Assembly: GCA_016189965.1 (NCBI GenBank)
Contig: JACPRL010000185.1
Coordinates: 1-5,034 of the forward strand
Length of the DNA stretch: 5,034 bases
From: Acidobacteriota bacterium
GTDB taxonomy: Bacteria; Acidobacteriota; Terriglobia; Acidiferrales; 2-02-FULL-67-57
Direction of reading: 5' to 3'
Shown: one piece after another, positions 1-4,669 of the stretch
Layout of the letters: each line of letters opens with the position of its first letter
How positions within the stretch are numbered: the stretch's first letter is position 1
The notes under the pieces: model-generated
What the model was told of the DNA's origin: nothing
What the model saw: the letters and a program-made list of their open reading frames with translations, nothing else
Database searches by the model: none
Made by a program: the position numbers and the translations under genes

Positions 1-2
1 CC

Positions 3-245
3 CGCGACGGCACGTCGCTCGTGCACATCGAAGTCGGCTTCGCGGGCGACGCTGCGCAGGTGATGGGCTCCTACTACGCTTCCTGGCTCGTCGTTGATAC
101 TCTCGAGCGCCGCTACGGCTCGGCCGGCATGCTGCGCTTCCTGGAGGCGCTCGCCCGCGGCGACTCCCTCGCCGCCGCCCTCCGCGCCGCCTTCGGCCTC
201 AGCCCCGAAGACTTCGACCGCGCCGTCCTCGACGCCCTGCGCTAG
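3..245 (+). CDS. C-terminal fragment of a probable peptidase-MA-like (gluzincin) protein
   Basis: The reading frame is open from the left edge to the TAG at 243-245, so this is the last 80 residues of a gene that begins outside the window. The GTG at 21 is internal and should not be taken as the start. Visible features are a helix with YYASWLVVDTLERRYG, then a helix with LRFLEALARGDSLAAALRAAFG, then SPEDFDRAVLDALR. The pattern 'Y..s..lv.yL..rYG...l...L..l..G.s..eAl..a.G.s.e.fe..' is what I know from the C-terminal end of peptidase-MA-like zinc-protease domains, often joined to TPR repeats. The HExxH motif that would settle it lies upstream of the window. The gene converges on the M20 gene across a 115-bp gap holding an inverted repeat. 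Family assignment is tentative; that it is a real coding end is fairly safe. Confidence 0.5.
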   Translation, partial: RDGTSLVHIEVGFAGDAAQVMGSYYASWLVVDTLERRYGSAGMLRFLEALARGDSLAAALRAAFGLSPEDFDRAVLDALR

Positions 246-250
246 CAAAC

Positions 251-356
251 AGCCACAGAGTCACAGAGGCACAGAGAGAAAGATGGGATTAGGTCTTGGC
301 GAACAGTAGCAGAGCCCAAGAAATCGTTTCCTCTGTGTCTTTGTGCCTCTATGGCT
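251..356. repeat. Inverted-repeat element with tandem 8-mer arms, copy 1
   Basis: The left arm (251-281) and right arm (327-356) are imperfect inverted repeats of about 30 bp, around a 45-bp centre. Each arm is three tandem 8-mers of the form CACARAGN: CACAGAGT, CACAGAGG, CACAGAGA in the left arm, with the complement on the right arm. The element starts 5 bp after one stop codon and ends 4 bp before the convergent M20 stop. It could therefore fold as a two-way transcription terminator, though it lacks a classic U-tract. A second copy lies at 3611-3684. It has no coding content; short reading frames across it are spurious. Confidence 0.8.
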
Positions 357-360
357 ATTC

Positions 361-1575
361 CTAGAGTGTGAGAAGGAGCGCGGCGAGCAGGGCTGCGCGC
401 TCCGGCATCCGGCGCACGACGACAAACTCGCCGGGCGAGTGCGCGCCGGCACCCACGCCGCCCAGGCCGTCGAGCGTCGGGATGCCAAGCGCCGCGGTGA
501 AGTTCCCGTCCGAGCCGCCGCCGGTCGAAGACTCTTGTAGGTTCACGCCCAGCTCGCGGGCCAGTTTCTGCGCGTGACGGAAGAGCCGCACAACAGGCGG
601 GGTGCGTTCGAGCGGCGGCCGGTTGATGCCGCCGCGCACCATCAGCTTCGCCCGCCGGTCCACCGGCTTCAGCCGCTTCATCCGCCGCTCAATCCACCGG
701 CCGCGCGCCCGGCGCGCAATCCGCACGTCCACCAACGCGCGCGCCCGCGCCGCCACCACGTTCGTCCGCGTTCCGCCCTCGACCACGTCCACGTTCAGCG
801 TCAGTCCCCGCTCGGGTCGCGCGAGCCTGCTGATGCGCAGGATTTGCGCCGCCAGTTCGTGGATGGCGTTGACGCCTTTCTCCGGCTCGATGCCGGCGTG
901 CGCCGCGTGTCCTTCGACGATGAGCTCGAATTCGCCCACACCCTTGCGCGCCGTTTTCAGCGCGCCGGCCAGCCCGCTCGCCGGCTCCAGCACCAGCACG
1001 GCGCGGCTGCGCCGTGCTTCGCGCTCCACCAGAGGCCGCCCGCGCTCGCTGCCGACTTCCTCATCGCCGGTAAACAGGAACACCACGCGGCCCGCCTTCG
1101 CCAAGGCTACGGCGGGCAAGCCCGCGGGCCTGAGCTTGAGTGCCGCCAACGCTTCCACCGCGAACAGCGCCTGCACCAGCCCGCTCTTCATGTCGAAGGC
1201 GGCCGGCCCGTAGGCGCGCCCGCCGCGCCGGCGAAAGGGCATCCGCCGGAGGGTTCCCAGCGGATAGACGGTGTCCAGATGCCCGAGCACTAGGATTTGT
1301 TTGCGCTTTCGATCACGCCCGGCACCGAAATCTATCTCCGCGCGCAGGATGCCGCCCGGCAACACGCGTGCGCGGGCTTGCCCGCCGTAGCCTTGGCGTA
1401 GGTGGGCCCCGTGCCGTCGCCACTCCCGCGCCAGGAACTGCGCCAGGCGCTCGAGCGCCGCGCTCACTCCACTCGGCGACTCCCGACGGACCAGCTCGCC
1501 CAACAACTTCACCATCGCCGGCTGCCGCCGCCGCAGGTAGCGATGAATCTCCATCACCGGTGAGCTTCTCGGCAT
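361..1575 (-). CDS. M20 family metallopeptidase (carboxypeptidase G2/ArgE/DapE-like)
   Basis: This 404-residue protein is a co-catalytic zinc hydrolase that removes an amino acid or acyl group from small peptides or N-acyl amino acids; the exact substrate cannot be read from sequence. The M20 signature is complete: GHLDTVYP with H99 and D101, AFDMKSG with bridging D128, DEEVGS with catalytic base E172 and ligand E173, LEP with ligand E197, and GAGAHSPGE with ligand H379. The dimerisation (lid) domain holds HAAHAG around H223-H226. There is no signal peptide, so it is probably cytoplasmic. The stop is TAG at 361-363. The start is uncertain: ATG at 1575 gives the longest form, but ATG at 1554 (residue 8) would leave a normal leader behind the candidate promoter. 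Residues about 58-69 and 150-161 look like inserts encoded by two inverted copies of a short palindromic repeat. Both keep the frame and avoid the metal ligands, so the enzyme is probably intact. Confidence 0.92.
   Translation of the reverse strand: MPRSSPVMEIHRYLRRRQPAMVKLLGELVRRESPSGVSAALERLAQFLAREWRRHGAHLRQGYGGQARARVLPGGILRAEIDFGAGRDRKRKQILVLGHLDTVYPLGTLRRMPFRRRGGRAYGPAAFDMKSGLVQALFAVEALAALKLRPAGLPAVALAKAGRVVFLFTGDEEVGSERGRPLVEREARRSRAVLVLEPASGLAGALKTARKGVGEFELIVEGHAAHAGIEPEKGVNAIHELAAQILRISRLARPERGLTLNVDVVEGGTRTNVVAARARALVDVRIARRARGRWIERRMKRLKPVDRRAKLMVRGGINRPPLERTPPVVRLFRHAQKLARELGVNLQESSTGGGSDGNFTAALGIPTLDGLGGVGAGAHSPGEFVVVRRMPERAALLAALLLTL
1089..1126. repeat. Short palindromic element inside the M20 gene, copy A
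   Basis: This 38-bp segment matches 1371-1408 in inverted orientation at 36 of 38 positions, with an unbroken 28-bp identity (1099-1126). It is itself palindromic: GCCCGCC at 1090-1096 pairs with GGCGGGC at 1111-1117, with an inner GCC-AA-GGC at 1100-1107. An overlapping second palindrome, GCGGGC-AA-GCCCGC, spans 1112-1125. In the M20 frame it encodes AGLPAVALAKAG between LRP and VVFLFT. That is about ten residues more than I expect between the helix and the strand leading to the DEE motif. Confidence 0.8.
1371..1408. repeat. Short palindromic element inside the M20 gene, copy B (inverted)
   Basis: This is the inverted partner of 1089-1126; the centres are 282 bp apart and 244 bp lie between the copies. 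In the M20 frame it encodes HLRQGYGGQAR (residues 58-68), between the N-terminal helix ending EWRRHGA and the strand VLPGGILRAE. The peptide RQGYGGQA is one I recall seeing in unrelated proteins of Acidobacteriota and similar genomes, which fits an interspersed element rather than ancestral protein sequence. That recollection was not checked here. Confidence 0.8.
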
Positions 1576-1586
1576 AGAGAACCCGA

Positions 1587-1615
1587 ATCCTACTCGATGC
1601 CTACGCCTCCGGCAA
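1587..1615 (-). promoter_or_regulatory. Candidate sigma-70-type promoter for the M20 gene
   Basis: Read on the minus strand, TTGCCG (1610-1615) is followed after exactly 17 bp by TAGGAT (1587-1592); each hexamer matches consensus at 4 of 6 positions. Transcription would start near 1580. That leaves about 5 nt before ATG 1575 but about 26 nt before ATG 1554, so it favours the shorter protein start. Both hexamers are imperfect. Confidence 0.33.
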
Positions 1616-1648
1616 GCCAGCCGCGGCGGCGAGTCCGACGATGTTGTG

Positions 1649-1657
1649 TGCGATAAT
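1649..1657 (+). promoter_or_regulatory. Candidate extended -10 promoter for the YceI gene
   Basis: TG-C-GATAAT is an extended -10 element with one mismatch in the hexamer (1652-1657). No convincing -35 is present at the expected distance, as is tolerated with extended -10 sites. The predicted start near 1664 gives a leader of about 31 nt holding the Shine-Dalgarno at 1681-1686. It sits back to back with the candidate M20 promoter. Confidence 0.4.
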
Positions 1658-1680
1658 GGCGGCTCCTTGTTTATTTCTGC

Positions 1681-1686
1681 GGAGGG
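1681..1686 (+). promoter_or_regulatory. Shine-Dalgarno site that fixes the YceI start
   Basis: GGAGGG lies 8 nt before the ATG at 1695. An upstream in-frame ATG at 1641 would add 18 residues (beginning MLCAIMAAP) with no ribosome site, and would include the promoter and this site, so 1695 is preferred. Confidence 0.75.
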
Positions 1687-1694
1687 AGCCGACC

Positions 1695-2249
1695 ATGCCC
1701 ACCTGGACGCTTGAACCCGGCCACTCGGCCGCCGAATTCCGCGCCCGGCACATGATGGTCACCTGGGTGCGCGGCCACTTTCCGAATGTGCGCGGCACGC
1801 TGGTCTTCGACCCAGCGGCGCCCCGCAACGCTTCGGTCGAAGTGACCATTGACGCCCGGCTGCTCTGCACGGGCGAAGCGGAGCGCGACGCCCACCTGCG
1901 CGGCGCCGATTTCCTCGACGTCGAAAACCACCCCCACATCCGTTTCCGCAGCACGGCGGTGGAACAGTTGGGCCCGGCCGAGTTCAAGGTGGCGGGCGAG
2001 TTGACACTGCGGGGCGTCACGCGGCCGGTCACGCTCGACGCCCGGTTTCTTGGCCAGTGGCAGACGCCCTACTGGGTCGGCAACGAAGACAAGGGCCCCG
2101 TCACCCGCGCCGGCTTCTTGGCCACGGCCACCATCAACCGGCAGGACTTCGGCGTCCATTGGAACGCCCCGCTGGAGAACGGCGGGGTGGTGGTCGGCAA
2201 CGAAGTCCACCTGACGCTCGACGTCGAGGCCCTCCGCAACCCCGACTGA
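1695..2249 (+). CDS. YceI family protein (lipocalin-like beta-barrel)
   Basis: This is a 184-residue protein of the YceI family, whose members form an extended lipocalin-like barrel that binds long isoprenoid or fatty-acyl amphiphiles; the physiological ligand varies. Family landmarks run through the whole length: WTLEPGHSAAEF (4-15), HMM followed by VRGHF (19-29), RDAHLRGADFLDVENHP (64-80), LTLRGVTRPV (103-112) and INRQDFG (147-153). Unlike periplasmic E. coli YceI (about 190 residues including its leader), this form starts directly at the barrel with no signal peptide, so it is probably cytoplasmic. It has its own Shine-Dalgarno and a candidate promoter, and a hairpin follows the stop, so it is likely monocistronic. 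Its closeness to fatty-acyl and lipid A genes is suggestive only. Confidence 0.93.
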   Translation: MPTWTLEPGHSAAEFRARHMMVTWVRGHFPNVRGTLVFDPAAPRNASVEVTIDARLLCTGEAERDAHLRGADFLDVENHPHIRFRSTAVEQLGPAEFKVAGELTLRGVTRPVTLDARFLGQWQTPYWVGNEDKGPVTRAGFLATATINRQDFGVHWNAPLENGGVVVGNEVHLTLDVEALRNPD

Positions 2250-2270
2250 TCTCCGCAGCTCGCGTGCCGT

Positions 2271-2301
2271 CTTGTCCCGAGTCCTGATTCATCGGGACGA
2301 G
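2271..2301 (+). terminator. Hairpin after the YceI gene, possible terminator
   Basis: CTTGTCCCGA (2271-2280) pairs with TCGGGACGAG (2292-2301) as ten base pairs including one G-U, around an 11-nt loop. It starts 22 bp after the YceI stop and lies upstream of the fabZ promoter. No clean U-run follows (the downstream sequence is GGAAGCCTTCTTT), so it is an imperfect intrinsic terminator, or a dispersed hairpin repeat serving as one. Confidence 0.5.
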
Positions 2302-2308
2302 GGAAGCC

Positions 2309-2337
2309 TTCTTTAGCGGAGGTGGGTCGTCTATAAT
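2309..2337 (+). promoter_or_regulatory. Candidate promoter for the fabZ-lpxA operon
   Basis: A perfect TATAAT stands at 2332-2337 in otherwise GC-rich DNA. The hexamer 17 bp upstream, TTCTTT (2309-2314), is a weak -35. The predicted start is near 2344, about 26 nt before the fabZ start. It follows the hairpin that closes the YceI unit, as expected for a new transcription unit. Confidence 0.45.
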
Positions 2338-2369
2338 CGTCGGACTCGCCGGTTCAAGGAGCGTGCGCT

Positions 2370-2834
2370 GTGAAGATGGGCCCGGAGGAAATTCGCCAGG
2401 TGCTGCCGCACCGCGAACCCTTCCTGCTGGTGGACGAAGTAACGGAGCTCGAGCCGCGCCGCCGCATCGTCGCCCTGAAGCACGTCCGGGCCGATGAACC
2501 ACACTTCGCCGGCCACTTCCCCGGCGCGCCGATCATGCCGGGCGTGCTCATCGTCGAAGCGCTGGCGCAGACGGGCGCGCTGCTGCTCTTGCGCGAAGTC
2601 CCCGACCGCGACTCCAAGCTCGTCTTCTTCGCCGGCATCGACGAAGCCCGCTTCCGCGCTCCTGTCTTCCCCGGCGATACCCTGCGCCTGGAAGTCTCGG
2701 TCGTCTCCTGGCGCAACACACTGAGCAAAATGGAGGGCAAGGCCTACGTGGGCGACCGTCTGGTGGCGGAAGCGCAACTGCTTGCCAAGCTGGTTGACCG
2801 CGAACGGGCGCAGAAAGCCGCCAACTCCGAATGA
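2370..2834 (+). CDS. fabZ: 3-hydroxyacyl-[acyl-carrier-protein] dehydratase FabZ
   Basis: FabZ dehydrates (3R)-hydroxyacyl-ACP to trans-2-enoyl-ACP in the cytoplasmic type II fatty acid cycle, competing with LpxA for 3-hydroxyacyl-ACP. The 154-residue protein opens with IRQVLPHREPFLLVDEV (8-24), the family N-terminal signature. The hot-dog core carries HFAGHFPGAPIMPGVLIVEALAQ (45-67), where H49 is the catalytic histidine and E63 the catalytic acid; their 14-residue spacing equals H54-E68 of E. coli FabZ. The start is GTG: AAGGAG at 2356-2361 lies 8 nt before GTG 2370, whereas ATG 2376 would be 14 nt away. The stop overlaps the lpxA start by 4 nt (ATGA), indicating translational coupling. The C-terminal tail (VDRERAQKAANSE) is slightly long and charged. 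Confidence 0.96.
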   Translation: MKMGPEEIRQVLPHREPFLLVDEVTELEPRRRIVALKHVRADEPHFAGHFPGAPIMPGVLIVEALAQTGALLLLREVPDRDSKLVFFAGIDEARFRAPVFPGDTLRLEVSVVSWRNTLSKMEGKAYVGDRLVAEAQLLAKLVDRERAQKAANSE

Positions 2835-3607
2835 GCGTCCACCACACGGCCATCGTTGATGCGCAGGCGCGCCTGGGGGCGAGCGTGCGGGTCGGGCCCT
2901 ACACCGTCATCGGCGCGGAGGTCGAAATCGGCGAAGAAACCGAAGTCGGCGCCCACGCCGTCGTCGAAGGCCCCACCCGCATCGGCCGTCGCAACCGCAT
3001 CTTCCCCTTCGCCTCCATCGGCCTCATCCCGCAAGACCTCAAGTTTCGCGGCGAGCGCAGCGAAGTCATCATCGGCGACGACAACCGCATCCGCGAGTTC
3101 GTCACCATCCACCGCGGGACCACCGGCGGCGGCGCCCTCACCCGCCTGGGCAACCAGAATCTCGTCATGGCCTACGCCCACATCGCCCACGACTGCCTGA
3201 TCGGCGACCACTGCATCCTCGGCAACGCCGCCACGCTCGCCGGCCACGTCATCATCGAAGACTGGGCGGTCATCGGCGCCTTCTGCGGCATCCACCAGTT
3301 CTGCCGCATCGGCCGCCACGCCTTCATCGGCGGCTACACCGTCATCACGCAGGACGTGCTGCCGTTTTCGCGCACCGTGCAGGAGCGCGAGACGCGCGTC
3401 TATGGCGTTAACGTCATCGGCTTGCGCCGGCGCGGGTTCACGCGCGAGCGCATCGAGCGCATCCATCAGGCCTTCCGCCTGCTCACGCAGTCGGGATTGA
3501 ACACCTCGCAGGCGCTCGAGCAGATGCGCCAGAGTCTCAACCAGGACGAGGACGTCGCCGCTCTCGTCCGCTTCATCGAGACCTCCGAGCGCGGTGTCAT
3601 CAAATGA
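2831..3607 (+). CDS. lpxA: Acyl-ACP--UDP-N-acetylglucosamine O-acyltransferase LpxA
   Basis: LpxA performs the first step of lipid A synthesis, moving a 3-hydroxyacyl chain from ACP to the 3-position of UDP-GlcNAc in the cytoplasm. The 258-residue protein (E. coli, 262) has an N-terminal left-handed beta-helix of hexapeptide repeats (about 6-180) and a C-terminal helical domain starting with GVNVIGLRRRGFTRERI. Active-site landmarks are AHIAHDC with H117 and catalytic H120 (E. coli H122 and H125), and HQFC with H155 (E. coli H160). QDLKF (68-72) and NRIREFVTIHRGT (85-97) are also typical of the family. G168, in IGGY, aligns with E. coli G173, the acyl-chain ruler. It is translationally coupled to fabZ by a 4-nt overlap and is followed by a repeat-filled gap before lpxI. 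Confidence 0.97.
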   Translation: MSVHHTAIVDAQARLGASVRVGPYTVIGAEVEIGEETEVGAHAVVEGPTRIGRRNRIFPFASIGLIPQDLKFRGERSEVIIGDDNRIREFVTIHRGTTGGGALTRLGNQNLVMAYAHIAHDCLIGDHCILGNAATLAGHVIIEDWAVIGAFCGIHQFCRIGRHAFIGGYTVITQDVLPFSRTVQERETRVYGVNVIGLRRRGFTRERIERIHQAFRLLTQSGLNTSQALEQMRQSLNQDEDVAALVRFIETSERGVIK

Positions 3608-3610
3608 TTC

Positions 3611-3684
3611 GCCACAAAGGCACAAAGACACAAAGAAAACTGTTTCTGGAATTGCTTTTTTTGTGCCTCTCTGTCTTTGTTGCC
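3611..3684. repeat. Inverted-repeat element with tandem 8-mer arms, copy 2
   Basis: The left arm (3611-3638) contains CACAAAGG, CACAAAGA, CACAAAGA in tandem. The right arm (3656-3684) is its imperfect reverse complement and includes a 7-T run at 3656-3662. The spacer is only 17 bp, against 45 bp in copy 1 at 251-356, so the arms are conserved and the centre is not. The element begins 3 bp after the lpxA stop, a position where a stem-loop could attenuate transcription into lpxI or protect the fabZ-lpxA message. Confidence 0.78.
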
Positions 3685-3688
3685 AAGG

Positions 3689-3719
3689 GCGGTTGCACAA
3701 CCGCGTTGAATGGTGCAAC
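3689..3719 (+). promoter_or_regulatory. Overlapping, mutually exclusive small inverted repeats between lpxA and lpxI
   Basis: GCGGTTG (3689-3695) is followed by CA and then CAACCGC (3698-3704), a perfect palindrome that could be a protein-binding operator or a short hairpin. The segment GTTGCAC (3692-3698) can instead pair perfectly with GTGCAAC (3713-3719) across a 14-nt loop. The two pairings share bases and cannot coexist in RNA. Any function is inference; the region may also be repeat debris. Confidence 0.4.
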
Positions 3720-3787
3720 ACGGAGGAGGGGAAAAGCAGATCGCTCGCGGCTCGGTCGACTTCGGTTAGGGCAACGGGTTGAAAAGC

Positions 3788-3812
3788 CGCGGGTAGGCTT
3801 CGCCAACCCGCG
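3788..3812 (+). promoter_or_regulatory. Strong GC hairpin just upstream of lpxI
   Basis: CGCGGGT (3788-3794) and ACCCGCG (3806-3812) form a perfect 7-bp stem. Within the loop, GGC (3796-3798) and GCC (3802-3804) add three pairs around a TTC loop, with one A-A mismatch between stems. CGGGTT at 3775-3780 can pair alternatively with AACCCG at 3805-3810. The hairpin ends 27 nt before the lpxI ATG. It resembles hairpin repeats (CGCGGGT...ACCCGCG followed by CTACC) that I recall as dispersed in this type of genome, so it may be a repeat copy rather than a dedicated regulator. No rho-independent U-run follows. Confidence 0.5.
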
Positions 3813-3839
3813 CTACCTGCTAGCCGGCGGGTGTAACCG

Positions 3840-4667
3840 ATGACCGCCGCTGAGCGCTACGCCCTCATCGCCGGCAACGGGCAGTTCCCGCTGCTGGTGC
3901 TGCAGGAAGCGCGCCGCCAGGGCGTGGAGATCGTCGTCCTCGCCCTCCGCGAAGAAACTTTCCCCGAGATCGAGCACCTCGGCGCGCCTGTCCACTGGGT
4001 CAGCCTGGGCGAATTGCAGAAGGCTCTCGGCATCCTCCGCCAGGAAGCGGTGGGCAAAGCGGTGCTCGCTGGCCAGGTGAAGCACGCGCAGATTTTCAGC
4101 GACATTCCGCCCGACCCGCTGCTGGCGCAACTGCTTGCTACGTTGCCCGAGAAGAGCACCGACACCCTCATCGGCACCATCGCCCGGCTGCTCGAGCAGG
4201 CCGGGATCGAAGTCGTTGACTCGACCGTTTTCCTGAAGGCGCTCCTGCCCGCGCCCGGCCCGCTCGCCGACCGCGCCCCCGACGCCGAAGAGTCGGCTGA
4301 CATCGCCTACGGCCGCCACATCGCCCGCGAGCTTGCTCGGCTCGACCTCGGCCAAACCGTCGTGGTGAGCCAGCGCGCCTGCGTCGCCATCGAAGCCATG
4401 GAAGGCACCGACGCCACCATCGAGCGCGCCGCACGCCTGGCCAACGGCCGCCGCCTGGTCGTGGTCAAAGTCTCGAAGCCGAAGCAGGACATGCGCTTTG
4501 ACGTCCCCGTCGTCGGCCTGCGCACGCTCGAAGTGATGAAGCAGTCGAACGCCACCGCGCTGGCCCTCGACGCCGGGCGCACGCTCATCTTCGACCGCGA
4601 TGACTTCCTCCGCCGCGCCAACGACTACGAGATTGCCGTGCTGGCCTTCGCCCCGGACAAATCCTAG
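3840..4667 (+). CDS. lpxI: UDP-2,3-diacylglucosamine pyrophosphatase LpxI
   Basis: LpxI hydrolyses UDP-2,3-diacylglucosamine to lipid X (2,3-diacylglucosamine 1-phosphate) and UMP, the fourth step of the lipid A pathway, on the cytoplasmic face of the inner membrane. It is the Mg-dependent replacement, formerly DUF1009, for LpxH of enterics. The 275-residue protein shows both halves of the family: an N-terminal domain beginning YALIAGNGQFPLLV (7-20) with LAGQVK (76-81), and a C-terminal domain with DSTVFLKALL (127-136), AIEAMEGTD (183-191) and KPKQDMRFDVPVVGLRT (213-229). D217 and D221 are the acidic residues of the last motif, where the Caulobacter enzyme has its key aspartate. The start is fixed: an in-frame TAA at 3834-3836 leaves ATG 3840 as the first possibility, with a weak GGCGGG at 3826-3831. 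It is separated from lpxA by 232 bp of repeats but coupled to the next gene by a 2-nt gap. Confidence 0.95.
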   Translation: MTAAERYALIAGNGQFPLLVLQEARRQGVEIVVLALREETFPEIEHLGAPVHWVSLGELQKALGILRQEAVGKAVLAGQVKHAQIFSDIPPDPLLAQLLATLPEKSTDTLIGTIARLLEQAGIEVVDSTVFLKALLPAPGPLADRAPDAEESADIAYGRHIARELARLDLGQTVVVSQRACVAIEAMEGTDATIERAARLANGRRLVVVKVSKPKQDMRFDVPVVGLRTLEVMKQSNATALALDAGRTLIFDRDDFLRRANDYEIAVLAFAPDKS

Positions 4668-4669
4668 CC

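Noticed and set aside
251..356. CRISPR-like array, suggested by regularly repeated 8-mers
   Set aside because: The units are 8 bp, directly tandem without spacers, only three per arm, and arranged as an inverted pair.
574..1293. Plus-strand open frames of 200-240 codons across the M20 gene
   Set aside because: The products are Arg/Pro/His-rich low-complexity translations of the opposite strand of a gene with all catalytic motifs; no family motif is seen.
1641..1694. An 18-residue N-terminal extension of YceI that might be a signal peptide
   Set aside because: The segment (MLCAIMAAPCLFLRREPT) lacks a positively charged n-region and a normal cleavage site, contains the Shine-Dalgarno for ATG 1695, and overlaps the candidate promoter.
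3656..3662. T-run as the tail of an intrinsic terminator after lpxA
   Set aside because: The seven Ts lie at the start of the right arm, within the inverted repeat rather than after its stem, so they do not form a standard terminator tail.
2744..3721. Long open frame (325 codons) on the minus strand opposite lpxA
   Set aside because: It is an antisense shadow of a clear lpxA with full family motifs. The product is Asp/Ala/Val-rich, as expected from reading high-GC codons backwards, and its start lies in the repeat region.
3796..3806. Possible third copy of the M20 mini-element in the hairpin before lpxI
   Set aside because: Only CTTCGCCAA (9 bp) is shared with copy A at 1096-1104; the arms differ, so chance or a distinct hairpin family explains it better.
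3594..3843. Short open frames through the lpxA-lpxI gap on both strands
   Set aside because: They translate the tandem 8-mer repeat (peptides such as RHKDTKK and LCLCC), a familiar artefact of this repeat type, and show no ribosome site or family similarity.
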